DNA from: Canna indica
Taxonomy: Eukaryota; Streptophyta; Magnoliopsida; Zingiberales; Cannaceae
Length of the DNA stretch: 64,000 nt
Reading direction: 5' to 3'
NCBI GenBank assembly: GCA_034359265.1
Contig: CP136890.1
Coordinates: forward strand, 27,446,501-27,510,500
Part shown: positions 23,159-35,633 of the stretch, piece by piece
Position numbering within the stretch: position 1 is the stretch's first letter
Layout of the letters: the number at the start of each line of letters is the position of its first letter
Program-made: the position numbers and the translations under genes
Notes under the pieces: model-generated
Seen by the model: only the letters and a program-made list of their open reading frames with translations
Told to the model about the DNA's origin: nothing
Database searches by the model: none

Positions 23159-23355
23159 GACCATTTAATCATGAAATCCATAAAGGGTATTTTAGTCATT
23201 ATGCCTTATATTATGTTGTGTTAATAATAAACAAACACATGATAGGACTATTTTTCTTGTTCAGTATTATGTGAAACAAACAAGATATAACAATTATATT
23301 GTCTAGTGTTGTACTCGCTGCCCAGTATTGTGCATTTTGCAAATTAAACGCACCC

Positions 23356-24579
23356 TAAGGAACAAATATCCACTATCACATTTATCGAATAAAATAACAT
23401 AAAATATTATTAAAATTATAATAAAGTAATTGATTTATAGCATACCACTTCTTGAAATATAATTCAATTTTCATTTAAAATTACTTTGAATGCATAATTT
23501 GTAGTAGTCGATTTAGTCTCTATTATCCTATTAAGGGCATTGTAACAAATGATATCGTAATAAGACATAATCTTAGGCATTGTGTGAGAGCCTACGTGAG
23601 AAATGACTATCTAAAGATAGGACGGAGTTGCTACTAAGCTACTGCACCGCACATGCTACCAGTTTAGGTATGATTCTAGACGTACTATGTGTTAAACTTT
23701 AGTTGGGTCTTGACAAGAATGCCAAGACGGAAGTGAGAGAGATTGTAGTTATACACCGATTTAGTTTTACATTAGAAATATATTAAATATTGTGTTTGTT
23801 AATAACATTTGATGGGCGTACCATCACAACTAAAAAAAAGTTCATCAATGACAACTTTAATTGTTGCAAAGTTTCATCGCATAAAGAAGTGGTTAATCTA
23901 CAATGACTAAAAATGTCATTGTAGAAGATAGTGGTGTCTTCTACAACAACTACACCATCACAAAGTCATCATAAAAAGCTTTCTAAATGTAAAATTAAAA
24001 ATATAAATAATTAATGTGATAATTTAAAAATTAGTAATAAAAATGAAAATCATATGAAAAATGAAAAATACAAAAACTAGAAAAAAATATGAAAACAAAT
24101 GTAAATTTTTTAAAGAGTACGAAAAATCATAAAAGAAAGGGTAAATTATATGAGAATAATTAAAAGGGAAATACAAAAAAATGCAAAACAAGAAAAACTA
24201 AAAAATCATATGAAATAAATAAAAAATAGAAAATTACAAAATAAATAAAATATAAAAATTTCATAAAAAACTAAAAATTAAAAGAAAACAAAACATAGAA
24301 AAATAGGAAAAATTATATGAAAAAAAATAAAAATTAAAACAAGCAAAACTAAAGAAAAAGAAAAAAAAATCATATGGAAGAATTTTTAATAAAATAATAA
24401 GAAATTTATAAAACAAAGGAAGAAACATATAAAAATAAGTTTAAAATAAAAATTATATATAGTTTTATACTTCTGTATTTTTGAATGTTTAAATTATTTT
24501 ATTTGAATTTTTTGTTTTGTAAATTTTATTTTAAACTTATTTTTATATGTTTTTTCCTTTGTAATATATATATATATAG
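23356..24579. other. intergenic, partly very A-rich
   Basis: No gene supported. 24000-24440 is almost entirely A-rich with AAAAT words. 24430-24560 contains a loose inverted repeat, since the stretch around TAAAACAAAGGAAGAAACATA is mirrored downstream. 23810-23990 has paired CAACAATT/AATTGTTG-like words, possibly a worn transposon end. Confidence 0.45.
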
Positions 24580-24782
24580 GAGGCCCGGAAGCGTCTCAAC
24601 TCATGAACCAAAGCAATATCGAACCAATTACAACTTAGCTTGGGAGCTCCACCCGACCAAATAAGGATATCGACATTCTTCATTTATTACCAGAGATTCA
24701 ACAATAATGAGCCCATCATCTTAGGAATAGACATCCACTCATTTAGGGCATATCCCCTCGAGATTCTGTGAGAGATCATCGT

Positions 24783-25329
24783 TAGGGATGTCAACGGGGC
24801 TGGGCCAGTACGGGGGATGCCTACTCGCTACTCGCCCTGTGAAATATATGGGTACCCGCTATCCGTTTAATTCCCCGTGGATATCAAAAATAGGTACTCA
24901 TTTAATTACCCGCGGGGGACGGATACCACGAATATTAGCGGGTACCCATGACACTTTAAAAAATGTAAATTATAATATTTTTCATAACAACTTCAAATAT
25001 AAACATACTACACAAGGTTATAAACATAAGATTTAGAAATATAAACTACAAATATTTCTCACCATCATCATATAATGGGGATGGTGGAATTGGATTAGAT
25101 TAGGATTTTTTAGTATATGTACAAGGAGTAATTTTATAATTTAATTATTTTCGCGGGTAACGGGTACCCATGGGTACGGGTACTATAATATTCGTACCCG
25201 ACCCATATAATAAACGGGTAAAAAAAATCACCTGCAAAATCCCTGCGTGTAGGATACTAACCCCATACCCGTCATAAACGGGTAAATACTCGCGGGTACC
25301 CACCTAAACGGGTATTATTGCCATCGTTA
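24783..25329. mobile_element. hAT-type MITE inside the left LTR
   Basis: Flanked by identical 8-bp ATCATCGT at 24775-24782 and 25330-25337. The outer tips TAGGGATGTCAACGG and, on the opposite strand, TAACGATGGCAATAA match imperfectly. The interior is rich in GGGTACCCG-type words. Removing it rejoins the LTR to the version seen at 28340-28365. Confidence 0.85.
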
Positions 25330-25928
25330 ATCATCGTCGAACATCTTGACCTATCGCATAAAATAGACACGACGCACATCAAGTATATTTTTGATTTCAA
25401 TTACATACCCATCAAGTATACATTCAGGACCCCAAGCGTGGTCCTCGGCCCTTGCACCACTAGTTCCGACCACAGTGCCCTTGAAGACTTTCTTAACCTC
25501 GGCGTACCCGAAATTCTCCTCGACGCTAAATTCAGCCTCCGGCTCTAAATGAGATCGGCTCGCTCTAAATGAGCGTGACCCCAGGCGCGATCTTGCCTTA
25601 CGCTCCCCATGAGCTCGGCTTGACCCGAGGCACGGTCCTCGGCCCAAAATACTACCTTCAGCTCTAAATGAGACCGGCTCACTTTAAATGAGCACAACCC
25701 CAGGCGCAGTCCTGCCTTACATACGCTCCCCAGGAGCTCGGCTTGACCCTTGACCCCAAGCGCGGTCCTCAACCCTAGTGTCATTACTTATGGCCTCAAC
25801 GACCCCAAGCATTGTCCCATGCCCTAGCATCATTACTTACATCCTAAGCACCCTTACTCTCAGCCTCAACGCCCCTATTTACGGCCTCAGTGCCTCCACT
25901 TACAACTCCGAACTCGGACGATTTCGAG

Positions 25929-26112
25929 TAGGGGTGAGCAAAAAAAAAACCGATTTTTCAATTAACCAAAAAACTAGTCCGAAATCGAACTGGTTTTTTC
26001 GATTTCGGGTTATATTTTTGAAAAATTTGATTTTCGGGTTCGGGTTTGGTCCACGGTTTAAAAAGTCCACTAGTTTCGATTAACCGACCGATTCAATATA
26101 ATTTATTAATTT

Positions 26113-26143
<31 letters not shown>

Positions 26144-26581
26144 ATGATTCATAAATAAAAAAAAAAAATTAACCAAATGATTCATAAATTATCAAAAAAA
26201 ATTTATAAAAATTTATAAAAAATTTATAAAAAATTTATAAAAAATTTATAAAAATATTATAAAAATATTGTGAAAATTATAAAAATTATTAACTTTTGCA
26301 TCATATTATCTTGGCTCGAGTAATTTCACTTTTTTTTTCTTTTTTTCCCAATAGAGATTCTCCATATGTAATTTGTATAATATTACTATATTTATAGGTT
26401 AAATAATGTTATTGGTTAACCGAAAACTAACGGTTAACCAAACCAGAAAAACTGAAATCGAAATGACGGTTAACCAAAGTTAATGGACCGGTTTACGATT
26501 AATGATTTTGAAAAGCCGAAGTTAATGGACCGATTAATAAAATTGCTAATGAACCGGTTAACCGGTTCATACTCACCCCTA
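25929..26581. mobile_element. hAT-type MITE inside the LTR element
   Basis: The ends TAGGGGTGAGCA and, on the opposite strand, TAGGGGTGAGTA sit between identical 8-bp ATTTCGAG at 25921-25928 and 26582-26589. The interior contains tandem AAATTTATAAA units (about 26195-26260), a TA run (26119-26142) and repeated CCGGTTAACC-like words. No coding sequence. Confidence 0.88.
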
Positions 26582-28112
26582 ATTTCGAGGGAGATCGAAT
26601 TTGAAGCACCATCATCCCTATGAGCGACTACCGAACATGTTACCTCGGTCCTATATCTACCTTTGACAGGAGTCTGGTCTCAACCTAAAGATAGTCCACA
26701 ACCCTAATGGTCACCAACTAACTAACGTCGACCAAAGAAGCGCCACTCTTTGACCCAAGCAATTGCCTACTAGACAGCGATGGCTAAGGCAAAGTAGCCT
26801 AAGTGCCACACTCGGCTCTAAAAAGTCGGCCAACTACATAACATCGGCATCTTCCAAACACTCGGATCATAGCGGGCAAAACCTCATAAAGATCATGCAA
26901 AAGCATCAAGATTGAAGCATGATAGAAAAATGAATATGCATTCACAAGCCCATAAGGGGTAGATATACATTCATAAGCCCGTAAGGGGTGGACACATACA
27001 AGCCAGCAAGGAATAATTATTTGGAAGAAGATATTCTGTCATTACAATAATATTTCTCTAGCCCTACCACTTCTGATGCCACTAAAGGTGAGGGGTTAAA
27101 GCTCAACTAGTAACTAGTTGTGTTACACTGTTACTTTCTCCCACTTACATTGTTTTACATGGCCGCACTAACCAGCAATTGTGGTTGACAAAATAGGGAG
27201 GATCGAATTGTTGAACCATAAGGAGATGTTAGCATAACCACCGAAATGGGGCATACCCCAAAGTTCCAACTTCCAAGAGCAAGGCAAGCATCTGACATCC
27301 TCCTCTGACGCCCCTTGGCTGTAGAACATCGCAGGCTCTCTTGGTCACCTATTACTGACCTCACACACTTCATTTTCTTCATAAGCCTCATGGTGCGTAT
27401 CCACAGCAATCCCTGATCTACTTACTACCAACTCAAAGCTAACGTCCTTCCCCATCAAACCGACGATGCAAGGAACCTAGACAAACAAAGGATGAGTCTA
27501 CACCCCCTCAGGGCCGATTTCAACAAAAAGACAAGGTCAGGAAAACTCACCAAAGATGGTCGGAGGCTGACAGGATGATGAACGAAAAGACAAGATCACC
27601 GGCAAGGATCCTTCGAGCGAGAATTGGATGAATGAAAATTCATAACACACCTCATTTCATGCTAGAACTTAAGACGCAAGGGGAAAAGGAGAGGAAGGGG
27701 TTTTTTAAGACCCGAGGGAACCTTCCATCTAACGGTCGTTGGTCACACTACGTTAATGGAGCAAAGTCCGCCAAATGGCAGTAGGTACTTAAGTGCCTCG
27801 AAAATGAACAAATCTCCATGTCATAATTACCCATGTCAAAATTAAATGTTGGGTAGGCGCTGATAGGCGACATACACGTGAAAAAGGCATCCCTTCCCCC
27901 CTGCAACCGCCACATAGAATACAAAAATCAAAGAGTCGTGAAGCAACAAAATCAAAGCAGGCTGAGTTCTCCTACTTTAGCAATTTGGCTAAGGACGAAA
28001 CACAATAAGTATTCATATACCAACCTAAGGTCAAAAGCTCGGCAACCCTAAGAACTCAGCACATTATTAGAGCTCGGCACGAAGTCCTCGGACTCCGACC
28101 AAGCTCGGGGGT

Positions 28113-28468
28113 TGTGGACTGGACTAGTTCTTTGGGTCCGACCAGACTAGACCCGGAAGCTCCCTAACTCATGAATCAGACTCAGATCGAACCATTTGCA
28201 ACTTAGCCCCGGGGCTTCACTCGGTCAAACAAGGACATGGAAATCCTTCATTTATTACCAGTGATTTGGTAGTACTGAGCCCGCCATCTTAGGGATAGAC
28301 TTCGACCCACTCAGGGCATATCACCACGAGATTGCGGGAGACATCATCGCCGAACAACCCGACCTGCCCCATAAAATAGACATGACACACGTCGGGTATA
28401 CTCGCGATTCCAATTTCACACCCATCATTTGGATTCCTTCTCACCTGAGTGTCAGAGTGTTTTTGGCA
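28113..28468 (+). repeat. right LTR of the non-coding LTR element
   Basis: 356 bp starting TGTGGACTGGACTAG and ending GAGTGTTTTTGGCA (TG...CA). The end phrase and overall layout match the fragment at 9872-10199. Divergence from the left LTR is substantial, so the insertion is old. Confidence 0.65.
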
Positions 28469-28731
28469 TCCTCTACCCTTGAGGAGGAGGAGGAGACGTC
28501 CTCCTCTAGTCACCTTACTTTGGAGCTTAGGCCGGGGCAAAGGGGGCTAAGGGTGGAGCTAAGATGAAGGGAGCTGGGGGCGGAGCCAGAGCAGAATGCC
28601 GAAGGAAGTGGGAGAAGAGCTAAGAGAGGGAGTGAGGGAGGAGAAATGGTGAAGAAAACTATTGGTATGCGCTATCGGGTTCAGTTGAAGTATTTTAATT
28701 AGACTAGTTATTCAGACATATTCATGCATAT

Positions 28732-29130
28732 GGTGCATTTGGTACATTTACTGGATAGGACAATACAAGCCAATACAGGACAATACAAGTCAATACAAGA
28801 CAATGAGTTGTATCTTATTTCTTTTGCATAGTATACTAGACAAGAAAATTAAGGTTGTTTTGCATTTGTTTCTTGTTATCACAAGGCAATACATAATGAT
28901 TGAAATACCTTTGAAAATTTATCAAAAAAATATTATATCATAAAATAATAAAAACAAAAAATAACTTAATTTTATTCTAGAGTTTTATTTCAAGGATAAG
29001 CATGTAATTTTACTTATTTATATCTCTTTCTATTGTACCATGGTTTTCCAAAGTACAATAAATATATAAGTTCTATAATGATCTTATAAATTTTGTCTTG
29101 TATTGTATATTTGATGGTACCAAATGCACC
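28732..29130. mobile_element. MITE with GGTGCATTTGGTAC ends
   Basis: GGTGCATTTGGTAC on the left and GTACCAAATGCACC on the right are perfect 14-bp inverted repeats. Inside are repeated CAATACAAG/CTTGTATTG words. The ends resemble Tourist/PIF-Harbinger MITEs. No clear 3-bp duplication was found. The LINE begins a few bases to the right. Confidence 0.75.
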
Positions 29131-29147
29131 CGTAACATAATTAATGA

Positions 29148-30421
29148 TTGAAGCAATCATTTTTTAATCTAATTAATAATTTCTTCTTTGACATAAATCA
29201 GATATTTATTTCCCACTACTCTCAGTTCTGGTCTTCCAGCTTGATTCATATCAGCAACTCCTCTTGGCCCACTTTAAATAAGATCAGTCAATCCTCCCAT
29301 AATTATTTAATCTCTCCTTTCTCCAAAATTAAGATTTGGGAAACCATTAAAACCTTTGCCAATGGCAAAAGCCCAGGGTATGATGGTTTTACTATAGAAT
29401 TTTACAAAAAATACTAGGAGACCATTGGTGACACCTACTATCATTGTCTTCAAGAATTCTGTCAATATGCTTCCCTTCCCCTAATTGGAACAGAACTTTA
29501 CTCATCTTCATTCCAAAAATTAAAAATCCCTCTAGGATAAATGAGTATAGACCCATAGCATTATGTAATCTTTCTTACAGAATTTTAAGTAAGTTGATTG
29601 CTAATAGGCTAAAAATCTTCCTCCCCTCTCTCATTTCCTTGGAGCAATATATTTTTATCAAGGGTAAAAATATTCATGATAATATTCTCATTGCCCAAAA
29701 GCTAGTTCATACTATTTATCCTTCCAAAGGCAAATACCCCTATATTATTCTGAAATTAGATGTGGCCAAAGCTTTTGACAACATCTTTAGACATGATATC
29801 ATCCACATCCTGCAACTTTGTAATTTTCCTCAAAAGTTCATTGACCGGATAAATACATGTATCTCCTCTCACACTTTTGCCTGTCATATAAATGGCAAGA
29901 TTTCTAGCTTTTTCAATTCTAACAAGGGGATCATACAAGGAGACCCCATTTTTCCCTTTCTATACATTATTGATGCACAAATCTTATCAAATCTCATCAG
30001 TCAAGCTGTTCAGCAGGGGAATCTAACCCCTCTTAGCATCAAAAATAACTTTAAAATAAGTCATCTCATGTTCGCTGATGACTTATTAATTACCATTAAA
30101 GCAAATCCGAAAAATCTAAACACCCTTAAATCTATCTTAGGCACTTATGGCAACCTCACTGGGCAGTTTATAAATTCCTCTAAATCTGAAATATTCTTCC
30201 CTAAGGCCACTACCTCTTATACTATAAACCATATTAAAGGAGTCCTAGACATGAAGCTTGGTTCTTATCCTTTTAAATATCTTGGGCTATCATCAGCCCT
30301 AATAGATCCCCTCCAAATTCTTTTGACCACATTTTCCAAAGTATCAACAATAGGTTGGCCAATTGAAAATCCAAATTCCTGTCCCAAGCTGAAAGATTGG
30401 TCCTCATTAATTCTATTTTAA
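29148..30421 (+). pseudogene. LINE reverse transcriptase, disrupted
   Basis: The first piece (29148-29417) carries the linker before the palm: NGKSPGYDGFTIEFYKKY, then a TAG where Trp is usual. A frameshift near 29470 leads into a 325-codon frame with IPKIKNPSRINEYRPIAL, LDVAKAFDNI (motif A), QGDPIFPFLY (motif B region, normally QGDPLSP) and MFADDLL (motif C, at about 30070-30090; both catalytic aspartates are kept). The frame shifts again after about 30290 and ends at 30421. It cannot make a full protein. Confidence 0.88.
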
Positions 30422-30568
30422 ATGCTATCCCCCCTCCACTCTCTTGCTGTGTCTTGGATCTCAAGCACTACCTTAGACAAAATTACTAAGTCAATTAGAA
30501 CCTTTCTTTGGCAAAATAAACCTGAACAAACCAAGTCTCTTGCCCTTGTCTCTTAGGACACTATCACA

Positions 30569-32098
30569 TTGTCCAAAAAAGAGGGAGGACTTGGAATTCA
30601 AGATCTTTATCTCAAAAACATTTCCTTACATAGTAAAAGAATCCTTGACTACCTCAATAATTCTCCTTCCCTTTGGGTAAAATTAGTCCAAACTAAGTAC
30701 CCTCATATTAACCCCCTCAACAATTCTCCTCCTATAAATTGCTCTTGGCCTTGGCGCATCTTTATCAAAGCTTTCAATGAATTACATTTAAATTTCAAAA
30801 AGCATATTAAATCTGGATCTCGTACTTTTGTAATGTATGATACTTGGATTTTTGATTTACCTTTAGCTATTAAGCCAACTTTTCTAAATGTTGACATGGT
30901 TAATTCTCAGATGCTTATTTCTGATTTAATCCAAGATCAAATGTGGAATGCAAATTTCGGTCTAACTTGTTTTGGGCAGATTCTGTGGGATTCTATTATT
31001 AGAATTGATTTGCCTCCTTCACCTAATGATGACTCATGGGTATGAGTTAGTGAGGGTAAAGAGCTTGTTACCTCTAGTGCAACATACTCGTTTGTAAGAA
31101 GCCGTGATACTTTAAATGCTACTGCCAACACTGTGTGTTCATCTATGTGGGCATTGCATATTCCTCCTAAGATTAAACTCTTCCTTCGAAAATTTTTCCA
31201 CAATAAGCTACCTACTCAAGCTAAGCTTCATAACATAGACATTTCTCAATCACCCTTATGTACTTTCTGCAGCAATGAACCTGAAACTATTCCACATCCT
31301 TTTCTAAATTGCAATTTTTCATCCAACCTTTGGAACCTTCTTGCTTCTAAATTAAATCTCAGATCTTCTAATTTTTCTAGCAGAAATGATTGGCAAATTG
31401 GTGCATGGTTGCATTCTAATCATACATTGCATAAGTGGGCCCCTCAAATTGCAATAGCCTTATGATTCACCTGGCACACTAGAAATGAGCGTTTGCATTC
31501 AAATCGAAAGCAGTCCACTATTACTCTTGTGAACCGTATCTTGGCTTTTTTGGAAACATATAGAACATACCCTCAAAGGTCTGAAGGTTCGACCCAGAGC
31601 TTAACAATTCCTAATAATTGGATCCCACCTGCTCAAAATAGGATCAAACTCAATATTACTTCCTGCACCAAGAATTCAATCTCGGGCTGTGGCCTTGTCA
31701 TCAGAGACAACAATAGTAAATGCCTGCATGCGGAAGCCATTCACCTGCAATGAAGTACTTCTACCTCCTGTACAATCGTAGCTATCAAAAAGGGTCTTCA
31801 AACCCTTAAAGACCTTGGCCTAGCTCAGACAGACCTGCAGATGGACTCTCCTAAGTTATATCAATACATCAATGACAATTTCAGGGCTGCTCAATTCCAT
31901 CTAGAGAATTAGATTCATTTATAACTCTTTTCAAGATGTAAATATTTGTCCTTGGCCCCATACAAGTGTTAATAGAGCTGCCCATTGGGTAGCTGAGTAT
32001 GCTATATCTACTAGCTCATCTAAGATTTGGAAAGTTTCCTTTCCAATATCACTAGAGAGAATTTTTGTAATTGATCATTTTGATCATTCTTATGAGTA
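30569..32098 (+). pseudogene. LINE 3' part: zf-RVT and RNase H-like, disrupted
   Basis: Three open pieces continue the LINE polyprotein. 30569-31045 (KKEGGLGIQDLYLKNISLHS) is the conserved region after the palm. 31133-31465 is a zf-RVT domain with its CTFC and H/C spacing (SPLCTFCSNEPETIPHPFLNC). 31493-31753 has the plant RVT_3 ribonuclease H start (NRIKLNITSC / GCGLVIRDNNS), in which the usual Asp of the LNxDG motif is replaced by Thr. Stops at 31043-31045, 31463-31465 and 31751-31753 separate them. Confidence 0.8.
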
Positions 32099-32143
32099 AA
32101 TTATTGTGAGGGCTCTGCCCTCTTTGTTGAAAAAAAAAAAAAA

Positions 32144-32909
32144 TCTTCTTTAAGGTATAGACTAGTTGAATTTTAATTACGATGCTTATCCGGTATTATC
32201 TAGTTCCCACAAAAGACATAAATTTGCCTATCCATTGACAAAATCCACACTTGAGATTACCACAAAAAGACCATGTAAGAAGTTGGAAATTGCACAAAAG
32301 TAGCTTTTTCTATCCACTATTGATGATCGCAAAGCCAAGCACTTTTCACTTTAATAATTGGGTGACATGACTGAGCATGGTGAAGAACCAAAGTTCAAAA
32401 ATATTTCCAAAATTTGGATAACAATTGAATCTAACCCACAATTGATCTCGAAGTTGGTGCTTTTTTTTTGTAATATAATCAAAATCGATTTAGTCAGCAA
32501 CAAGCCAAATTCAATCCAAAACAACTTACCTATTTTTTTTTAAAAAAATTCCTATTAATTTAGTCAATAATTGATCGAGCACGCGGGACATGGAGTCGTT
32601 TGACTTCTTAACTATTCCAATATTCTTAAAACAATTAAATATTAGAAACCAACGGAGGAAAAATGATTGATGAATACTACTTGATTTGGAATTGCACTTG
32701 GTACAATTAATATATTAGCACAAAAGTGATAATAATAATAATACAAATTAAAATTTAATTTATTTCCAAAAGGATGATACACAGATGTAATTAGGTGATG
32801 TATATATGAGTAATTAGTCCAATTAAAATAATAGAAAGAATGATGAAAGTCTGCAAAACTATGCACATAAAGAGCTTCTAATTAATTATTAAAGAAGGAG
32901 AAGGGAATT
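32144..32909. other. 3' flank of the Nudix gene
   Basis: AT-rich, no supported gene. It should contain the 3' UTR and polyadenylation site of the minus-strand Nudix gene, most likely within 32700-32909. The exact site cannot be set from sequence alone. Confidence 0.5.
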
Positions 32910-34224
32910 CTAAGTTGAAGGAGTTGTTGAGCTCTTGCTTGTACTGGAAAGCCTTTTCACCAATCTTTCCAGTGCTTCTTTCATCCATGGATGTTGGCAT
33001 CCCTCTTTGGCTTCAGCCACAGTCACCTGATGATGAACATCAGAAGTTTATGCATCATTCACTTCAATTTAAATTGTTGTTGTTGATGAAAAAAATAAAG
33101 AATTTTTGGTAAGAGAATTGAGTGAAATTTAATATATAGTCACTAACTCACAGAACTCTCACTAAATTATTTTGGATATAATTTTCAGTAACATATATAT
33201 AGTATGCACTCACCCATTTGCGTTCTCTCATGTGCATCTCCGGCCAATTTCCGAGCTCCTCCGTCACATTGAGGGGGAACATGATGCCTTCATAGGTTGC
33301 ATCATAAGTTCTACTCTTGTACTTCCATTTCCCAAGTTTTCTCTGTATATATTTTAATTAATCATCCATTAATACAAATAATTTTCATATATATTATAAG
33401 TTAATTAAGATGAGAAAAATTGAATACAATAGTGATATATATATAGTTAATGATTTATAAATGGAATTAAGCTGACCGATCACCTCAAGGTTTCCTTGCA
33501 CTCCAGCTTCCTCCCGTGCCTCCCTTGAAGCTGCTTCTTTCTTGGTCTCATCAGTCTCCCATCCTCCCTGAGAATTGAAGAAAATGCCACAACAAGAACT
33601 TGTAAGTATGAATTGATTAGTTAGTACACAGCTTTCATTTTCTTTTTGTTTCAATTCTTAAATAATATTTTAGATTTTTTTGGTGAAAGAAATTTAAATA
33701 ATGTTTTCAAAAGTTATACACTAACCAATTAATTAGCTTATGGATGAACAGCTTATAACTGACAAACATCTAACAACTAATTAAAACTGCCGACCGCTAT
33801 AATTAACAAACATATATGCTATGCAAATATCCTAAATGCATGCATTTATTAGAAATATATATATTTCTAAAAGGGGGTTTTCAGTAAAAATATTTCAATT
33901 TTTAGGATTTCTTGAGAAATAATTAAAACTAAAACTAAAATTACTTTAATTCACACATAAATATAAATATACCTTTGGGAACAACAAGCCATTTCCTTTG
34001 GGCGAGCTGACGACGAGAACCTCCATGGATTTTTCGAGCTCTTCTCCAGGATTAAACTTATATGGAATGCACCTGTAATTAAACCAAATTAAATACTTAA
34101 TCCTCCAACAAATTAATTAAATCTCCTTTAAATGTTCATCATACGCTTACCCAACGACAAGTCGGCTCCCGCTCTTGCTGTATCGCTGCAGCTCCCTCCC
34201 TTGCCTTGACACCATGCACACCAT
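32910..34224 (-). CDS. Nudix hydrolase (plant NUDT17/18-like), five exons
   Basis: The only convincing host gene. Exons on the minus strand: 34224-34151, 34072-33973, 33567-33484, 33342-33214 and 33026-32910. Every intron is GT-AG and the joined frame is open, giving 167 aa. The start at 34224 is chosen because MVCMVSRQGRELQRY matches the usual N-terminus of the plant NUDT17/18 group; a second Met is 9 bp inside. Residues 59-81 fit the Nudix box GX5EX7REUXEEXGU (GGWETDE, then REAREEAGV), so the metal-binding Glu residues are present. The family hydrolyses nucleoside diphosphates linked to another group, and this subgroup is related to diphosphoinositol-polyphosphate and diadenosine-polyphosphate hydrolases; the substrate here is unknown. 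No clear targeting peptide, so probably cytosolic. The GWETD start of the box lies at an exon beginning. No damage is seen, so it is likely functional. Confidence 0.92.
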
Positions 34225-34252
34225 CTTCTTCTTCTTCTTCTTCTTCTTTTCA
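34222..34252. repeat. (CTT)n microsatellite at the Nudix 5' leader
   Basis: About nine CTT units directly abut and overlap the start codon region. On the gene's strand this is a GAA run immediately 5' of the ATG. A second CTT run lies at about 34294-34318. Confidence 0.85.
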
Positions 34253-34407
34253 CAACTCTCCTAGATTTCCTCTTCAAATTAATCAGTGCTCTTATTCTTC
34301 TTCTTCTTCTTCTTCTCCTTGTCGCTGCTTGCGAGCTCGAGAGAAAAGATGGGATCGCGAGAGGGAACTAATACGGCCGATGTATTATTTGCTCGGGGAG
34401 GAGGGGG

Positions 34408-34415
34408 TATAAATA
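34408..34415. promoter_or_regulatory. possible TATA element of the Nudix gene
   Basis: TATAAATA on the plus strand reads TATTTATA on the gene's strand, 184 bp upstream of the start codon. The position fits a core promoter with a leader of about 150 bp, but the better match faces away from the gene. Confidence 0.25.
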
Positions 34416-34424
34416 GAAGGAGAG

Positions 34425-35633
34425 GGAGAGGAAAGAGAAGTAACTAGGAGAGGAAGAGAGTGGGACCCACTGGCAGAGGTGGGGATTAATTGGGGGGGTA
34501 GGAGGCCGGGTCGTCGCGTAGCGCGTAAGGGAAGGTAAAAGCGACGCTTCCTGGCATCATCTGTCACGATTCGCCGTCACTTCTTGAGCTTTCATCAAAT
34601 TTCCCACCCACATAAATTAACGCCGTTGACGCAGGCATCCATTGTAACGGCATCTGGGCGCCGTTTGGATAACGATGGATGGAAGGCCGAGTCGATTCTG
34701 TGTCGGTCTTAACTCTTAACTCATCTTGCCGTGTCTGCTGTGTCGCCGTGGGTTTGGTTCTTTTTATTTTGATCCCAATTTTGTTTTTTTTCCAAGTATA
34801 AATAAATTCGAAATCCATTTTCTACATTAAAATATATTGATATTGTTTTTACAGTAATTTTCCAAATTCAAAATTTAAGATGAAGAAATTCCCAAATTCC
34901 GATTTGAAAATTCAAATTTTTTAAATCCGGAACCTAATTTCATATTTCGAATTCGAATTTTGGGATGAAGAAATTCCTAAATTCTTATTTGAAAATTCAA
35001 AATTTTTAAATTCAGAATCCAGTTTCATATTTTCATTTTACCTTCGGCCAAAATATCTAACTGATTAGAGAATTTGGTCAAAAATTTATATATATATATA
35101 ATAATAATTTAAATTTATGAAGTTTACAATAACTTTATAATTTTAAAAAACAATTTTAATAAATGATTTTTTAAAAAAAAATACAAAAGAGGTGTTGTAG
35201 TTTTAAAAAATATTTTCATCGAAATATTTCATAATTTTTAATTTAAATTTAGATTTATAGACTTTGTGCAAAAATATATTTTTTTAATTTTTTAGAGTTT
35301 GAAAAAATATTTTGTGCAAAAGAGGGGTCTCTAATGCATTAGAATTTGAAAAAAATATTTTTTAGACTATAACATCTCATTTTTATTATAAAAAATATTT
35401 CATAAAATTAAAATTATTTTTTTTAAAAAAATTATACATATATTTTTTTAATTTTTGACCAAAGTCTCAAGGTATTCAAAGTACTAGATTTTGAATTTTT
35501 AGAATTTTGACTCCTAATATTCGGATATGAGATTTTCCTTTTTCCAAAATTCAATTTTGGAAATTTCTATTATTTTTATATAATTTATATGTGTGGATCA
35601 TGGGTGGGCAAATTAAAAAAATACATCTAACCT
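34425..35633. other. upstream region, becoming AT-rich, no gene
   Basis: 34425-34750 is moderately GC-rich and probably holds the Nudix promoter. From 34800 the DNA is dominated by AAATT/AATTT words, with a local duplication: phrases like ATTCAAATTTTTTAAATCCGGAA at 34910 and ATTCAAAATTTTTAAATTCAGAA at 34995. Short open frames have no support. Confidence 0.5.

Larger units (their letters stand above)
20314..23355. mobile_element. composite element with PIF/Harbinger-like ends
   Basis: The left end GGGTCCATTTGTTTCACATG and the right end (on the opposite strand GGGTGCGTTTAATTTGC) are similar. Further in, GTACAACACTAGACAA at 20342-20357 is mirrored at about 23305-23320, supporting one original inverted-repeat element. 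It was later expanded by a CACTA-ended MITE (20923-22017) and a Mutator-like MITE (22600-23093). The flanking triplets (TTT, TAA) do not match well. The small element at 28732-29130 has similar ends. Confidence 0.5.
24580..28468 (+). mobile_element. LTR retroelement without coding capacity
   Basis: A left LTR (24580-25425, lacking its first ~45 bp and carrying a hAT MITE) and a right LTR (28113-28468) share, in order, CCCGGAAGC, CTTCATTTATTACCAG, GAGATT..GGGAGA and CATAAAATAGACA. The 2.7 kb between them has no reverse transcriptase, integrase or gag-like frame and includes a second hAT MITE, so this is a LARD/TRIM-like non-autonomous element. A purine/G-rich tract (AAGCTCGGGGG, 28101-28111) precedes the right LTR as a polypurine tract would. 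Confidence 0.65.
29140..32143 (+). mobile_element. 5'-truncated L1-type LINE with poly(A) tail
   Basis: About 3 kb of a plant L1-type non-LTR retrotransposon. It starts just upstream of the reverse transcriptase, so ORF1 and the endonuclease are missing. It continues through the reverse transcriptase, a zf-RVT domain and a ribonuclease H-like domain, and ends in a 14-base A run at 32130-32143. 5' truncation and poly(A) are typical of target-primed reverse transcription. No convincing target duplication was seen. Confidence 0.9.
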
